A DNA stretch of 64,000 nucleotides, taken from Pipra filicauda (lineage: Eukaryota > Chordata > Aves > Passeriformes > Pipridae). Under the pieces are notes generated by a model that saw only the letters and a program-made list of their open reading frames with translations, was not told the DNA's origin and did no database searches. This document shows, piece after piece, positions 11,501 through 23,700 of this stretch. The number at the start of each line of letters is the position of its first letter. Position 1 is the first letter of the stretch. The stretch covers positions 1 to 64,000 of the forward strand of contig NW_024104419.1 of NCBI RefSeq assembly GCF_003945595.2, given 5' to 3'. Made by a program: the position numbers and the translations under genes.

Positions 11501-14148
11501 TGATTTCATGCAGAGGTCCCTGTTCTCCTGCACAGGCTTAGACAAAGACAGTGAGTGCAGAGAGCAAGGTCTTTCATCAGAGCCACAGCACAGAGATGGG
11601 TAAGGCTATCAGCATCCTGTACACACAAGGATGTGTACCCTTCTCTGCTGGTGGCTGTGAGAGGGCACAGACATGTTGGAACTCTGGCTTACCTGACTGA
11701 AGTCCCAGGGTTGTGCTACGGCTGCATTTTCAGTCCCCCAGTAGATGACACCCTCCTGGTTTAAAATGTACTCCTGCCGCTGTGCCTCGTTGGGCAAGAA
11801 CACCTCATCATCTAGATCAGAGGGAAAAAAGCATCAGGAAGAAAGCATTCCTGGTCTCAGATGCACTTGCATCTCTCTGACATCAGCAGACTCCACTGCA
11901 CTCCAGGGACTTCAGCAGTCCCTGGCATCCTGCCTTGAAAAATTTCACAGTTTGTGAATCAGACAGGAAAAAAGAATTTCACTGTAATCTCTGTTCCTTG
12001 TTCAAAAAGTTCCTCCAGACCTAGGCAGTTGCACTTGCTGGCTCTGCTACTCTCCTGGCTGGTAACTTCTCTAATACTGAGAAAGATACAGTGGCCTTAA
12101 TCAGACTAGTCACAATCTTGACTCATCTTAAAATCTTTACTATAGGAAACACTTCATCAAGCATTTTTCCTTAGCAGAAGGGCAGGGCTCTGGCAGTGGA
12201 GTACTCCAGCAATGGGACAGAAGTGCTGAGGTAGGCAACTTTGAGCTTTCTTAGCCCCTTCCTCTCTCCTCAGGTGCTGTGAGGAGCAGGGCAGGAGGGG
12301 CAGGGAGCACTGGGTGGGTCAGCCTCAGCCTCCAGGAGGGCAAAGTGCCAGAGCTCAAAAGCTGTTTTTGTGAAGTGACTGATCCCAGCCTGCCTCTCCA
12401 TTTCTGACCACATACCTTGGCACCAGGGGTTAAAGAGAAGGGTGAATTCTCCCAGGTCATGGGAAGTTTGGGAAGCACGTAGAAGCAGAGTGTACTGGCC
12501 AATGGGAGCATTGGCAGGGGTGTTCACAGTGAGGGTCCAGGAGCACAGGTCCTGTTCTTCCAGTGCTGCACTCCACTGCTTCTGGTCTCCCAGGCTGGAG
12601 ATGGGAAATTCAGTCTGGATTTCATCTCCTTTGGAAGGATGTCGTCCTGTAGCCAAAGAGATCTGGTTGTGTTTATTCCAAACATTGTGTTTATTCCTCA
12701 CCTGTGCAGACTGCAGGGACCTTGTCTGTTTGGGAGCCACAGCTCTCCTCATGAAAGAGTCTAAACCCTTTAGCAGCTTGATGCCTTGTGAACCTTCCTA
12801 AGGTTACTGCTGCACTCAGGCCTCCACATTTGAAAGTGAGATGTGCATTTCATAGATTTGTAGAAACCAGTGTATTCACTGCCAGAATGGTGCAGACCTG
12901 CTGCTCCTGGAATTCAGTCTTAGAACAAGAGTCACAGCCAAATGCTCAAGTTTTGGTAAAACAGGCTGGGGCTGAACGTTGCTGTCCTTCTCAGGGGTCT
13001 CACTAGAGAACGTTCCTTAAGGCTACCTAAGTTTGAACATTCCTAAATCAAAAGCCAGGAGAGATCTTGTGAGTACTTTCAAATCACGGAGTAGTGAACC
13101 TGTATTGGTTATTGTGCTGCAGTGTCTCTTCTGGAAAGGGATCTGGTTGTGACCCTGCAGCAGCAGGAGACTATTTTGCCTTACATAAACAGTTCACTGC
13201 CTCATGTCTAAATGTGGGCACCTCTGTCCTGCTCTGGAGATGGCTTTGCCACCAGCTCTGTTCTTCAGGAGTGTGGAGTTCTGATAGGTTTGGTAGTGGT
13301 GTTACCTGTCTGTGCAATGATGAAGGTCCTCTTCATCTGCTGCAGGTAGTTGTGTACTGGAGCTGAGAAGTTCACAGTGATGGTGAATGGCTGCCCCCGC
13401 CTCACAATCAGCCTTTCAGTGCTGATTTCTTCTGTGTGGTGGTTATTGTTGTTCATGGGGACCTTGAAATCGCATTTTTTGAAGCTCAGACCTGTAGTGT
13501 GAGAAGATACAGAATGAGTTTGGGGCTGTGAACTGCCTGCAGTCTGGCCCAGAGCCACATTCTGAGACACACAAACAGCTGGCCAAGTGTTTTCTCCACT
13601 CAGACATTCCCTCCCTGCCTTTGAGACTTTCTGACCAGTAACTGTGGGAGCCTTCACTCTGAGCTTGGTTGTTCTGCTGTCAAGTGGCTACTGAGCTGCC
13701 TTTTTTGCTGTCACTTTCTTCAAGGTTGCTTGGAACCTGGACCCTCTCCCTGCTGCGTGGCTAAAACACTTCATCATCTCTCTGCTTCAGTTTTATAGTC
13801 TGGGTTACCTCCCACCACCCCTGCCCTCCATTCCCTCTGTCGAGGATACCTCACTTGCCTTTGCTTCCAGACTCTCACCTGTCTGCCTTAGCTGCTTCTT
13901 GCTGCTTCTCAAGCTCCTCTTAGACATTGATACCAGCTTTTGTTTGCTGTGCCTTTTTGTGCAGTCTGCCATGCAAACCCAACTCCCTCAGCTTTTAGAG
14001 CACAGTCTTGGCTCCTGCCCTGTAAGCTCAGCTCTTCTAAAGCCTCGTGAACACTGTCTTGGAGCAAGAACAGTTGGTTTTTTTCCCTGACACACAGCTT
14101 GCAAATGCTTGGAACTAACCAAAGTGATTTTTGCTTACCTTGGCCCAT
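5555..14148 (-). CDS. EPB42: EPB42, erythrocyte membrane protein band 4.2, complete, with intact transglutaminase triad
   Basis: Transglutaminase-fold protein of the red-cell membrane skeleton. In mammals it binds the cytoplasmic domain of band 3 and ankyrin and is enzymatically dead. Thirteen coding exons: 14148-14139, 13491-13306, 12646-12416, 11811-11693, 11157-11035, 10643-10466, 10080-9942, 9561-9458, 9154-8912, 8089-7769, 7321-7161, 6758-6625, 5705-5555. Total 2100 nt, 699 residues (human 691). Diagnostic EPB42 matches: [49 protein letters not shown] and FTPIQAG. Starts MGQGLSF, a Gly-2 N-myristoylation pattern as in human protein 4.2. Unlike mammals, the core has Cys273 (YGHCWVF), His332 (FHVWNE) and Asp355 (GWQALD), the TGase triad. 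The calcium site-3 loop is altered: Asn302, Lys304 and Ser306 replace Asp, Asp and Asn. The hinge near exon 10 is Ser/Thr-rich (TTTSSSS). Neighbours: convergent CCNDBP1 and tandem TGM genes upstream. Identity is secure; activity is only inferred. Confidence 0.95.
7503..7662 (-). repeat. CR1 LINE 3' fragment in EPB42 intron 10
   Basis: Reads as a typical avian CR1 3' end in reverse orientation: an ACAGAATCACTGAATGG-type end, 'GGTTGGAAGTGA', then 'CACAGGATTGTGTCCAGATGG' and 'GAGACTCCACAACCTCTCTGGGCA'. It ends abruptly before exon 10 and is 5'-truncated. Confidence 0.85.
8579..8606. repeat. (CTAT/CTGT)n tetranucleotide microsatellite
   Basis: Short imperfect run of CTAT and CTGT units in EPB42 intron 9. 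Confidence 0.8.
10466..10643 (-). CDS. EPB42: EPB42 exon 6, carrying the retained catalytic cysteine
   Basis: The 178-nt exon encodes residues 224-282 and begins in phase 0 after a CTGCAG acceptor. Near its end it reads [13 protein letters not shown]. The Cys (residue 273) aligns with the nucleophile of active transglutaminases and with the alanine known at this place in mammalian protein 4.2. The tryptophan after it, which stabilises the thiol intermediate environment in the family, is also kept. The TGC codon is at about 10495-10497. Confidence 0.9.
10965..11002. repeat. 17-bp direct duplication, 21-bp period
   Basis: The unit TGAGAAGATGCACCCTG occurs at 10965-10981 and again, identical, at 10986-11002, within EPB42 intron 5 about 33 bp from the exon 5 donor. 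Confidence 0.85.
11290..11372 (+). repeat. MIR SINE fragment
   Basis: Contains the MIR core and 3' wording in order: 'TCACTGGCTGTGT', 'GGCCTTGGGCAAATTG', 'CTTTACCTGTAATACAG', 'ACAGTATTACT'. Diverged, as expected for an ancient amniote SINE. It lies in EPB42 intron 4. Confidence 0.65.
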
Positions 14149-14263
14149 GGCTGGTTCCCTGTACCATGAAAGTCTTCAGCTCCTGCTCACTCTGCTGGGC
14201 AACAGATCCTTCCTCCAGCTGTCTGTAAAAACTGTCCTCTTGCAAAGTTGGTTGCTTGATTTC

Positions 14264-14347
14264 TTTATACAGGGTGGGACGTGATGTTGCCACCTTTCCA
14301 GCTTATCTTGCTGGCCTGGTGTGCAGATGTCAAGGGCTCTTTTATCT
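14264..14347 (-). promoter_or_regulatory. EPB42: Putative EPB42 core promoter: TATA box plus two GATA motifs
   Basis: Read on the minus strand, TATAAA lies at 14269-14264, 116-121 nt upstream of the EPB42 ATG. That would place transcription start near 14235-14240 and give a 5' UTR of about 90 nt. Just upstream are two WGATAR motifs, AGATAAG at 14308-14302 and AGATAA at 14347-14342. This arrangement suits GATA1-driven erythroid expression, which is expected for protein 4.2. Motifs are seen; function is inferred. Confidence 0.5.
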
Positions 14348-15080
14348 CTCAGGCCACACTGAAGACACCCAACAGATGAGGTCAAATTGCACAGCGGGAT
14401 GTGAAGCATTTAGAGACAGACAGGGACAATTCCTTCAAGAAGCTGTGCACTGGGAACTCCAGAGTAGGAAATGCAAATCTCAATATGGCTCTAAACAAAG
14501 CACAGAATGCACTTCAAATGTAAGTGTTGGAGAGCTGCTCTACAGCATTGACCCCAAGCTACTTAGATCCTAAACTCTTCAAGGAGTTAAAAAAATATGA
14601 GTCAGTACATCCCTTGCTCTTGTGCCTAATTCAAAAAAGTGAAACCTCTTCAAAATGAGGAAATGTGCCAAAGGCAGCAACTAAAAAAAGTGGAATTTTT
14701 GTAGCATAATGCAGACTATTTAAAAGTTTTGCACTGCAGAGTTGGGCTAAGCACATTTTTTAAGTTGCTGTAATATTAAAGGGACACCACTGGATGGATA
14801 AATGATTGGTCAAAAGATAGGAAATAAGATATCAGAAATGAACATCTTTCACTGTGGAGTGAGTCACCAATAGTTTTGCAGAAACCTATGATCTTCCACA
14901 AATTCAAGAGTAATTTGAGAAGCAAATCACACAATATTACACCAGAGAACTTGGTGTTTTTCTTAGTATGTCTGTATTAGACTTTACAATCTCTTGCTTA
15001 TATGCATCATTTAGGCTAAATAAAAACTCCCTGTGTTTTAGTCCTTTTACAGCACAGTCTTGATTGTATACATTCACTTT

Positions 15081-15129
15081 CACAGAATTGCAGAGTGGTT
15101 GAGGTTGGAAGGGATCTCAGAGGTGTTCT
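15081..15129 (-). repeat. CR1 LINE 3' end fragment
   Basis: 'CACAGAATTGCAGAGTGGTTGAGGTTGGAAGGGATCTCAGAGG' is a reversed CR1 3' terminus, severely truncated. Confidence 0.75.
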
Positions 15130-16480
15130 TAAATGCAGCTCTGCAATGTAGGTATGTGTTTATGAACCTCTAAATCAGAGTGGTTCAGATCCAAGCAGGT
15201 ATTTATCCCATCAGCACTGCCTTGTAATGGCTGTGTATTCCCACAGTACCATCTCTTGGTCAAACTGGCAACTGCAAGGAAGATTTGTTGCATCCCTTTG
15301 AAGGTGTCTGCATTTCCAGCTCTGACAGTGGCATGTGCACAAATTAGACAGGAATTTTCCTTTTGGAGGGAATTTCTTGTTTCTTTAGAGCTACAAGAAA
15401 TGCTTACACTGTGCCCTTGGGTTTGTCTTTTATAGTGAGCAGTGCCCTCCACATTCAGCACATGGACCAAGTGGTAAAGCAGTGCAGCTTTGGTGGCAGA
15501 ACAAAGTGATTTGAAACCACCAACTTTGGCTATTTCTGGTTGATCTCTTTTAATCTGTAAAATAGTAGTAATTTCATCGACTGCCTGAATCAAGGCTCTA
15601 GAAACTTAGATCAGAAGAACAGGATGGTGGGGAGAAACATTCACCACCCTGGAGGCTGATTTCAATGTGTTTCAAGATCAATTTATGGGAAGCATGTGTC
15701 ATATCAGCCAGTGCTCACTGGGTTATTTTTTTGAGTGATCAAACTGGAATGAGGGCTGGCTGGGTCAGCCTCTTGGGCATGCTCACGTTTAAACTGTGCA
15801 TTTATAAAGAAAAATACTGACAATTAGCCATATTTTACTCCACCGACTCCCAGTGACTTCTGACCGAGGGCTGTGTAAAGATTGTAGGTTTGACAAAAGC
15901 TATTTAAATCCTTCCTCGGGCGCTTGCATGTTTTTCTCTATAATAATCATTAGTTTAATTGTACAGTTGTCTTATGTCTCATGCAGGAAGAATGTGTTTC
16001 TCATGCATGGCACTGGCCAGATCTGCATTTTCACACTCAAACTGAGCTGGGTGTGGTTGCTGAGGGCAGATGAAAATGCTGACACTGTGAAAACCCAACC
16101 AGTGTTGCAAAGCTTGGAACTTGGCAGAGGCTTTACAGCTGATTTCCCTTTGAACAGCAGGCTTCTTTTGCAGATAATTAGGATGAGGTCACTCCAAGGT
16201 CCTGTGACAAACACTGTCTGAAATAATTGCCTGGATTGTGTTTAAGAAGGAATACTGGAAGGAATTGGAATGGTTTGGCTGCATTGTGTATTAAATGTAA
16301 TGACAGTCTGCATTCTTGCAAGATTTAATGAGATTTTGTGAAATACCATCACTACCTCAAGGCCTTCTCTGAGGCTGGTGGAGGATCCTATATCCTGACT
16401 TTCCAAGATCCTGCAAGACTTAATTGATAGGTGCAAAGCTGCCTATTCCCCTCTTCTTTGCCTGGAGAAATCTGAATTCC

Positions 16481-16499
16481 TGTGTGTGTGTGTGTGTGT
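16481..16499. repeat. (TG)n dinucleotide repeat
   Basis: Nine TG units in a row. Confidence 0.9.
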
Positions 16500-17282
16500 C
16501 CTTTTCAACCTTCATTCCAGTCTCTCTGGGCTGACTTGTTTTAACCAGCTTCCGCATCCCCTGTAAGTGTGTGGGTGGGTGGCAAAACAGTGTAATTGAT
16601 GTAATAAAACAGGAGTTTACATGTTTTGGAGATTTTGTTGGCTTTAAATCAAAGAAATTTAAATGAGACCTCAGTTTAATCTGTGTCACAGGGTCAGTTT
16701 GTGCTCATGGAACATTCTTTCTGGGTCTGCATTGCTGGACAGTACTTGGTGTCAAGTGGAAAAAGTCAAATTGTCTCTTAGGAACATTTATATCTTTGCT
16801 ATTTTGGCTTGTTAACTTTGCAAGGAATGAATGGACACATTTAGGGATTTAGATACGGGTGGCTCAGTGTGTTCCTCATGAATGATGATCTGCTTTAAGC
16901 AGCTTTGCAGAATGAGGATATGGGATTGTTAAATGTGAATTTTCATACATCCTTCTGATTGTATTGTCCTGCACCTTTTCTTCCCAGCCTGTGCTTTCTG
17001 AGCACTTCTGGTAGTGAAAAGTATCTGCCTCTGCAAACAGAGAAATCTTTTTTTTTTCTTGGCTGCTTTGTCATACCTGCATGAAAGGAATTCCTCTAAC
17101 ATAATTTAGGAGGGTAGATACAATGGTTTTGTAAGAGACAGAAAGGGCTGTACTGAGTGGCAGCAGCCATTGGCAAACAACAACCTTGAAGTTGGTTCCA
17201 GTACAAAACAAAAATAAATGTCATAGGGTGCTTTTTGTCAATTTGGCCAATTTTTCCTGATAGTAAAGTGAGAAGTTTCTGA

Positions 17283-17354
17283 CCATGGCAGGAGGGTTGG
17301 AATGAGATGAGCTTTAAGGTCCCTTCCAACCAAACCATTCTGTGATTCTGTGAT
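17283..17354 (+). repeat. CR1 LINE 3' tail
   Basis: 'CCATGGCAGGAGGGTTGGAATGAG', 'GGTCCCTTCCAACC', 'CCATTCTGTGATTCTGTGATG' is the plus-oriented CR1 terminus including its 8-bp terminal repeats. It sits about 230 bp downstream of the TGM6-like polyadenylation signal. Confidence 0.9.
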
Positions 17355-17583
17355 GATTAAATTACATTCCGAGAAGCTTATGATTTTAAATTATGTTCCT
17401 TGGAAATCCAGCTGCTATTATTGCTACAGGCTCTAATGCTGAAAACCATCACACTTGATCCTCTCCTTCAATTTAAATTATATAATAATTTCCACTAGTA
17501 ATTGTATGTGTGAAGGTCCATAAAACAGGTTAGGGATTGAAAAAGGCGACGCTGTCTTTACAGCACAATGTGTGTGGTACCTT

Positions 17584-17589
17584 TTTATT
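17584..17589 (-). other. TGM6: TGM6-like polyadenylation signal AATAAA
   Basis: TTTATT on the plus strand, 131 nt beyond the stop codon on the minus strand. Confidence 0.65.
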
Positions 17590-17719
17590 AGTTTCCACTC
17601 ATATTACATCGCTTTGCTTTGGCTGAGTAATCTGCATTTCTGTGCTCCCAGTCATAATAATGTATGGACAGTGCACCAGCCTCATAAACAGGTACAACTG
17701 AACTGATGTACAGGTTATA

Positions 17720-20700
17720 TCACTGAGCAGGAGCCACATCAAGTGTCACAAATCCCTTAATGTCTGAAAAATGGATGCAAACCAAGTCCACCTGAAGCTG
17801 CCTGGTGCCACTCCTGTAGGGAATGATTTCAAACTGGACTGTTGAACTCTCCATGGGGGCCATTCTTGCCACACTAAAAGAGAGAATGCGTTTGTAAGGT
17901 CAAGCAGCTGAAAATTCCTTGCTATGTATTCTTCAGATCCCTAAATCTAAGACAGCATGACATCTCTCCACCCCCTGAGCATCCTGTAATTCAAAACTTG
18001 GTGAAAGAGGTGTAAAAAACTCCAGCTGGTACATGGAGGGTACTGACATGACAGTATTTTGTACAAGGTTGGTGCCAACAAAAGTCATGAGCTTGACAGA
18101 ATACTTTTAAAAACCCACTAGTATTCCAGATTTCCCCCCAAAGTGAGCGAGTTTTCAGCCAGCAGCATTTACATACCTGATTCTGAGTTGCTCTTTGAGC
18201 AGGCCACTACCTTCAGCTCTCAGTACACAGTCTGTCACCTCATCAGACAGTGGGTTGGTAAATGTGACCTCCACATTAACAGCCTGGTGTACCACTGTTG
18301 GACCAAGGACCTACAGAGAGAAAACATCTTGCTCAGCCACAGTGTTATTCTCACCTATTTCTTGTGCTTTTCTCTTTTCATTCCCATTTCAAACTATTTA
18401 CCCTCTTAGGATTTCCTGGACAGGAAGAGGCCAGGAATTTATACATTGGCAGCAGAGTTCAGCCTTGAATGAGCCACCCACTGTGGCTGAGAAAGAACAA
18501 ACTACTGTAGAATCTACTATTTAATCTTAACATTTTAACTAGGACAGTGTATGGTGTTATGTACAGCACAGTATATGACACTTGTCAGTGAGAACAAAAT
18601 GAAAACACAACTATTAACTTGGCATATATGGCTGACTGGAGGCAGCTTATGTTAAATTAGCTTTAGTTAGGCTAAATGGAAGTTTAGGATTAGAGAACAT
18701 GGAAGGTGTGAATTGTGGTGTCTCAGCCAAAAAAATCCCAAAAGCAAATTAGCAAGTAAACATATTCATTACCTTATTTTGACTGAGATAAAGTGGAATT
18801 GTCATATCTGGCTGTCTTTGTAGATAATGTAATATTAGTTAACATAATGGAGAAGTCCTTTACCCCAATTGCATTCCTCTATTACTGTCTGTATGTTTAT
18901 AGAGAAGTTTCAATCAGCAGAAACAGAAACGCCTCTTAAATCTTAGTCACTGAACTGAAGTAATTTAATCCTGGTGCCTGCCCTGCAGAAGCTGACCCTG
19001 TTATTTGCATGGGTCAGCACAGAGACTTTGTACAAAGTCTCACTAGAACCTGGTATTCAGAAATTGCCAAAAATTCACACATTTTACTCCTGTGTGTTGC
19101 CTTGCTTTTCTTCTTTGTTACTGGCATAGTGATTTGGGGTGGCTAATCCAGTCTGGAGGCTCTGAAAGACTCTGCAAACGACCATATTCCCCTGTGTTGT
19201 TTACAGTAAGATGGGCAGACAGCATTTGATCCCGTGTGTGATACAGCACATGAGTGTGCTGTCCAAAACCAGTTAAACTCATTTATATGGATATGATGGG
19301 CCATGCAAATCCAGGACTGTCCCTAGGCAAACATAGTGCAGGGTCTTTCCTGTAGACTAAGAACTTTTTATTCATTGTACAACATTTGCCAGAGGTCAGT
19401 CTTGAGTGGAAAGAAAAAAAAAAAAGCCTCCAGTTCTGTTTAATCATTTGGGAAGATGTTGCAGAAGGTGGAAAGTGCCTCTTTTCCTGATTCAGTGAAA
19501 GAACTCCCTTGAATATTAGTAACAAAAAGCCTCACAGCCCCAGGCATTATCAGCTGGCCAGTGAGGATGTCTTTGGTAAAAATCAGTCTTCCTAAATAAA
19601 CTGGAAGAGATTGATCAGACTCCCTTAACAAAAGCAGACTAAATACAGCCCAGATTTCTCTGTCCCTCTCTGTCCTGTCTCTCTGTAGATAAGCTTGCCT
19701 TGTAACTCTTGTAACACTGAGACTTGTGGCAAGAATACCACAGCTATGCCCTGGAAAGGTTTGCTTTTCCTCAGTGTACTTCATTTCACTTGTGTCGTAT
19801 GGCCCATTACCAGAGCAACAAGATCCAGTCACCTTGATTTCACTTCCCACACTCCTTTCTGTGAGGAGTGGGAATTCTAGTTGCTTTTTTACCTTGATGG
19901 TGAGAAAAGGATCCTGAAGGACAATGTCCTTCTCAACCAGAAGCGAGGCTCCCTTTTTGATTTGGCACACAGCAGTCACCAGGATCTTCCTGTCGTCCAT
20001 CAGAGAGTTTTTGTATTGGGAATAGGGGATCCCGAATGAAAACTCCTTCACTGGAATGGAAATGGAAATAAAATTTCCCTCTCTTCCTTTTTCTAAGTCC
20101 CTGCTATGTGTAAGGTACCTGTATTTTAAGGAGCATGTACACCATCACCCTGGGGCTGCACATTTGTGGGTGTTGACACCCACAGACAGGAATGATGCTC
20201 ATAAGTGACTTCTACTTACATTCACATAAAACACTGAATTATCAGGTACAGTTTGGTGGCTGGACAGATCTGAGGGTGGGTATATGTGGGTAGCTCCCTA
20301 GTGTCCAGTGTATGTCTCTTAGTTGTTCTCTCTTAGCAAAAAAGGTCATAATGTAGCACCAACAGTGGCCCTGCTTGGTCAGACAAAAGGTCACCTTGCT
20401 CAGTATCTTTTCTGACAGTGCCCAAAAGCAAATGCTTAAGACAGGGAAATATGAATGTTTCTCTTCCCCTGAATAGCCTTGACCTCCAGCTGATTGCAGG
20501 TCATACACTTCTCGAGCCATTCTTTATTTCCATGTGATTTGACCACAAACCAAAACTATGCTTGTCCTGTAATAAAAAGTGTAATAAAATTAAAATTACC
20601 TTCTTCTGATCCGAGTTTAATAGACCTATACAGCTCTAAAATCTCTGCCTTTGGTCTTCTTGTGTAGAGAATGGCTGAAGCCTTCAATTTAACTTTTATG

Positions 20701-23700
20701 GTCTTGAAATCTGAGATCAGGTTTCTGAGTGACAAGGTAAGGAGGATGTCCTGGCCAATCACAGGAGATGCGTCGAGAATCAGCTTCCCTGAGATACTGG
20801 GGGTTTGTGCCCTTGAAAATCGCCTTTTAGGTTTTCTAATTTTGGTTTTTTTTCCGGTTCTTCTCACACCAAGCAGCTTCAGTGCTTTTTTGTACACCTG
20901 CCTTTCTTTCGAAGATCCTGCTTGGAAAGATAACATGGTCAGAGATCTCGTGTGTACTGGATGCAGTGCAGTGGAACCAGGATTGATCTCAGAAATTTAG
21001 GAAGGCTGAGAAGGGCAAAGATACTCCAGAGGAGAAAGTGAGATCTAACACAGCTACTTTGCTCTAGAAGAAGTAAAGAAATTAAGTCAGTGCTCAGTCC
21101 AACAAAGGCCTAAATTCTTTTCACTTCTGATCATCAGTGGTAAGACAACAGTAATAAAGAATTTACCTTCTGGATATTTGTAATTAGCAGTGACATCCAC
21201 ACGGGAGTTGGTGCCCACTGCTTTGGTGCTGATACATTTCCCAATCTTCCTGGTGTTAGAATAAATCCTCTCCTTTCTTTTCTTGCTGTGGCGAATCCAG
21301 GTAACACAGTCAGCATTCACTGCTGCAAACACAAATGGGCTGTCATAATCCAGGTTCACATCCCCTTCTTTGATGGCTCTGATGGAGGCAGGACCACACT
21401 GATAGATGCCTGTATTGGAGAGGGAGAAGTTAAACAACTGCCTCTTGCAAAAGAACATAAATCCTCACGCTGGCAGTCACTCCAAAGATGCATTTGGGTG
21501 AAGTTCACTGTTTGTGTGTCTGTGTATTATGGTGACAGAATGCCCAGACTCACATGCCTTTTCTATCAAAAGGTGGGAGGTTGTTAGGGAGAGCTAAAGC
21601 TTCTTATGATGTGTGCTGTGTGAAATGTTTCACCCTGCAAAGGCTGCAGGGCTGCCAGCAAAGCTGTCTGGTGAAAGGAGAGGAGAGGGTGTGAGCCAGG
21701 TCAGAAATGCAGTCAGACCTAAGGGATGGGAGTCAACAATGCACTGAGAAGATCCAAGAAACTAAATTTGTTAAACTTTGTATTGGGGAATCAGACTGTG
21801 TGGTGTTAGGAGCTGAGACAAGCAAGGGCAGGATAAGTGAACTTCAAATGTGCTGGCTGTTGTGGAGGCAGAGAATCAAAATGAAAAAAAAGGAAGAATT
21901 GACGTGCTGATAAGTGATCCAGAGGCTGACAGAAAAGCTGCCTACTGGAGACTGATGTGGATATTGCTTTTCTTGTGCACCAAAAGTAATGCTATGTCTA
22001 CAGGCAATGTATAGAAGAGAGTTGTCCTGAAATTTCAGTGGCAATCTTTCAGAATAACACTATTTGTGGGGATTTTTTTATGTTTACAACAGTGCTACCT
22101 TTGCTTTTTTCCTGGGGTGTTGCATCCAGAACCTGCCATCCATCATAAAAAGAACCAAGATCTCTTCTAGTGAACCAGCTTTCATTCCAGACGTGGAAAT
22201 TCCTGTAAGGGAGGCAGAATATGGAATACCTGATTAATAATCCTGAGTGAATGAAAACTGGAGAGAGCAGCTGCTGGCTCATTACATGAGTACCTCTTTC
22301 CCCTTTTGTGCCAGATTTTTGTGTTCAGATCTCTCAGAAATGTTGAGACATTATGAAAAAGAAATCTTAAAAGGAAAATAATTCATCACAGAGTCAAGAG
22401 TTCAATTCTGGACATTCCAGAACAAACAGCCAAAGGTCTCCTGTGCACTTTGCTATCTGTTGGTATTTATCTCACAGTTTCTTTCTACTTCATGTCACCA
22501 TTGTCCCATTCAGTCCAGATGGTGTGTTGTGCTTGGTGACTGAGGCACTGATGCTGCAGTACAACACACATGTGCAGTGTGATAATTTGTGGGCACTTGT
22601 TTGTCAAAAGAACAATTTTTAACAGCTTCTCTGAGGTGAAACAGTATCTCCTTTGTTGACTCTTCAAAATCATGAAGTTGACTACTTATTGAATTTCTGA
22701 ACACTCTGTGGATTCTTTGGTGTGGGGTTTTATAGCACTGGCAGCATGAGGTTGGAGTAGTTTTTCAGGAGCATGATTCTTTTAATTAGTGGGGAATGTA
22801 ATGGAAGAAATAATTTAAAAATATGTCTATTTACCACACGCTGTCTTCAGTCAAGTGCAGGGTCTTTCCAGAAATGTCAATGTACTTATCAATACTCAGA
22901 TTTATATTGGTGTCATGGGCAGAGTTGAAGTTGGTAATAACACGAGTAGGTATTCCCAAGCATCTCAGTACTGCAATATAGAATATCATAAAAGTTCTGT
23001 AAACCTCTTTTACACACATTTAGAAAGTATTTTTCTGTTTTTCTTGGCAAAACAGTCAATGTATATATTGTATGTTTTCAGAGGGGAAACAAACCCCCAG
23101 GAATTTTCCTCCAGATATGATACAAGTCACACCCATTGTGCACAATTGCTTAGAAGACACTTCCACTCACGTGACATTCTCAGCTGCCATGTCCTTTTAA
23201 CAAGAGTGAGATTCACCCATTTATTTTAATCTTTGATTCTTCCTCCTGTTCTCTCTCCCATTTTCCCTCTATTTGTTCCTCTGTTACTTGCTTCTTTTTC
23301 CTCTTACTTTCTGAGATACACCTTTGAATTGCATTATTTTTCCTCTGTACTTTTCCCAAGGAAGCTCTTATGTCTCAGAGCAGCTCTGAATGGAAAGTGC
23401 TAGTAAGAAATTCTTTTCCTGACTTGCAGCTCCTTTTACAGGTCCTTAGAATTGTGACTTGGTTTTGTGTCAGCAGTAGGTAAGACACAGCAGTAGAAAA
23501 TGGGATTGTGAGGAGATGGGCTTAAAAGACCACTGGTATTCTTTGAATCCTAGCTGTGAAACAGGAAACCTTGCTCTTTTCACCAGCCCAGCCTGGCAAA
23601 CCACTTTGAATTTTGTTTGGGGTGCAGTATTGCAACCTGTGGCTGTTTAAAATAGACCCTTCACCCGTGGGGAGCAGAGGTTCTTCGCTCTCTCTGCCAC

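Larger units (their letters stand above)
14348..17583. other. Intergenic region between EPB42 and the TGM6-like gene
   Basis: About 3.2 kb. It holds a 50-bp CR1 end at 15081-15129, a (TG)n run at 16481-16499 and a CR1 tail at 17283-17354. A stretch near 15530-15580 with 'AATCTGTAAAATAGTAGTAATTTC' resembles a MIR 3' end but is too short to call. Open frames here (for example 15129-15593 minus) have no protein features. No gene is seen. Confidence 0.6.

Noticed and set aside
5555..14148. EPB42 being instead an ordinary active transglutaminase such as TGM5 or TGM7, because it has the catalytic Cys
   Set aside because: The C-terminal half ([40 protein letters not shown]) and the position next to CCNDBP1 are specific to EPB42.
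15129..15593. 154-codon minus-strand frame between EPB42 and the TGM6-like gene
   Set aside because: No recognisable motif or family and no promoter or polyadenylation context. Part may derive from a decayed MIR-like repeat.
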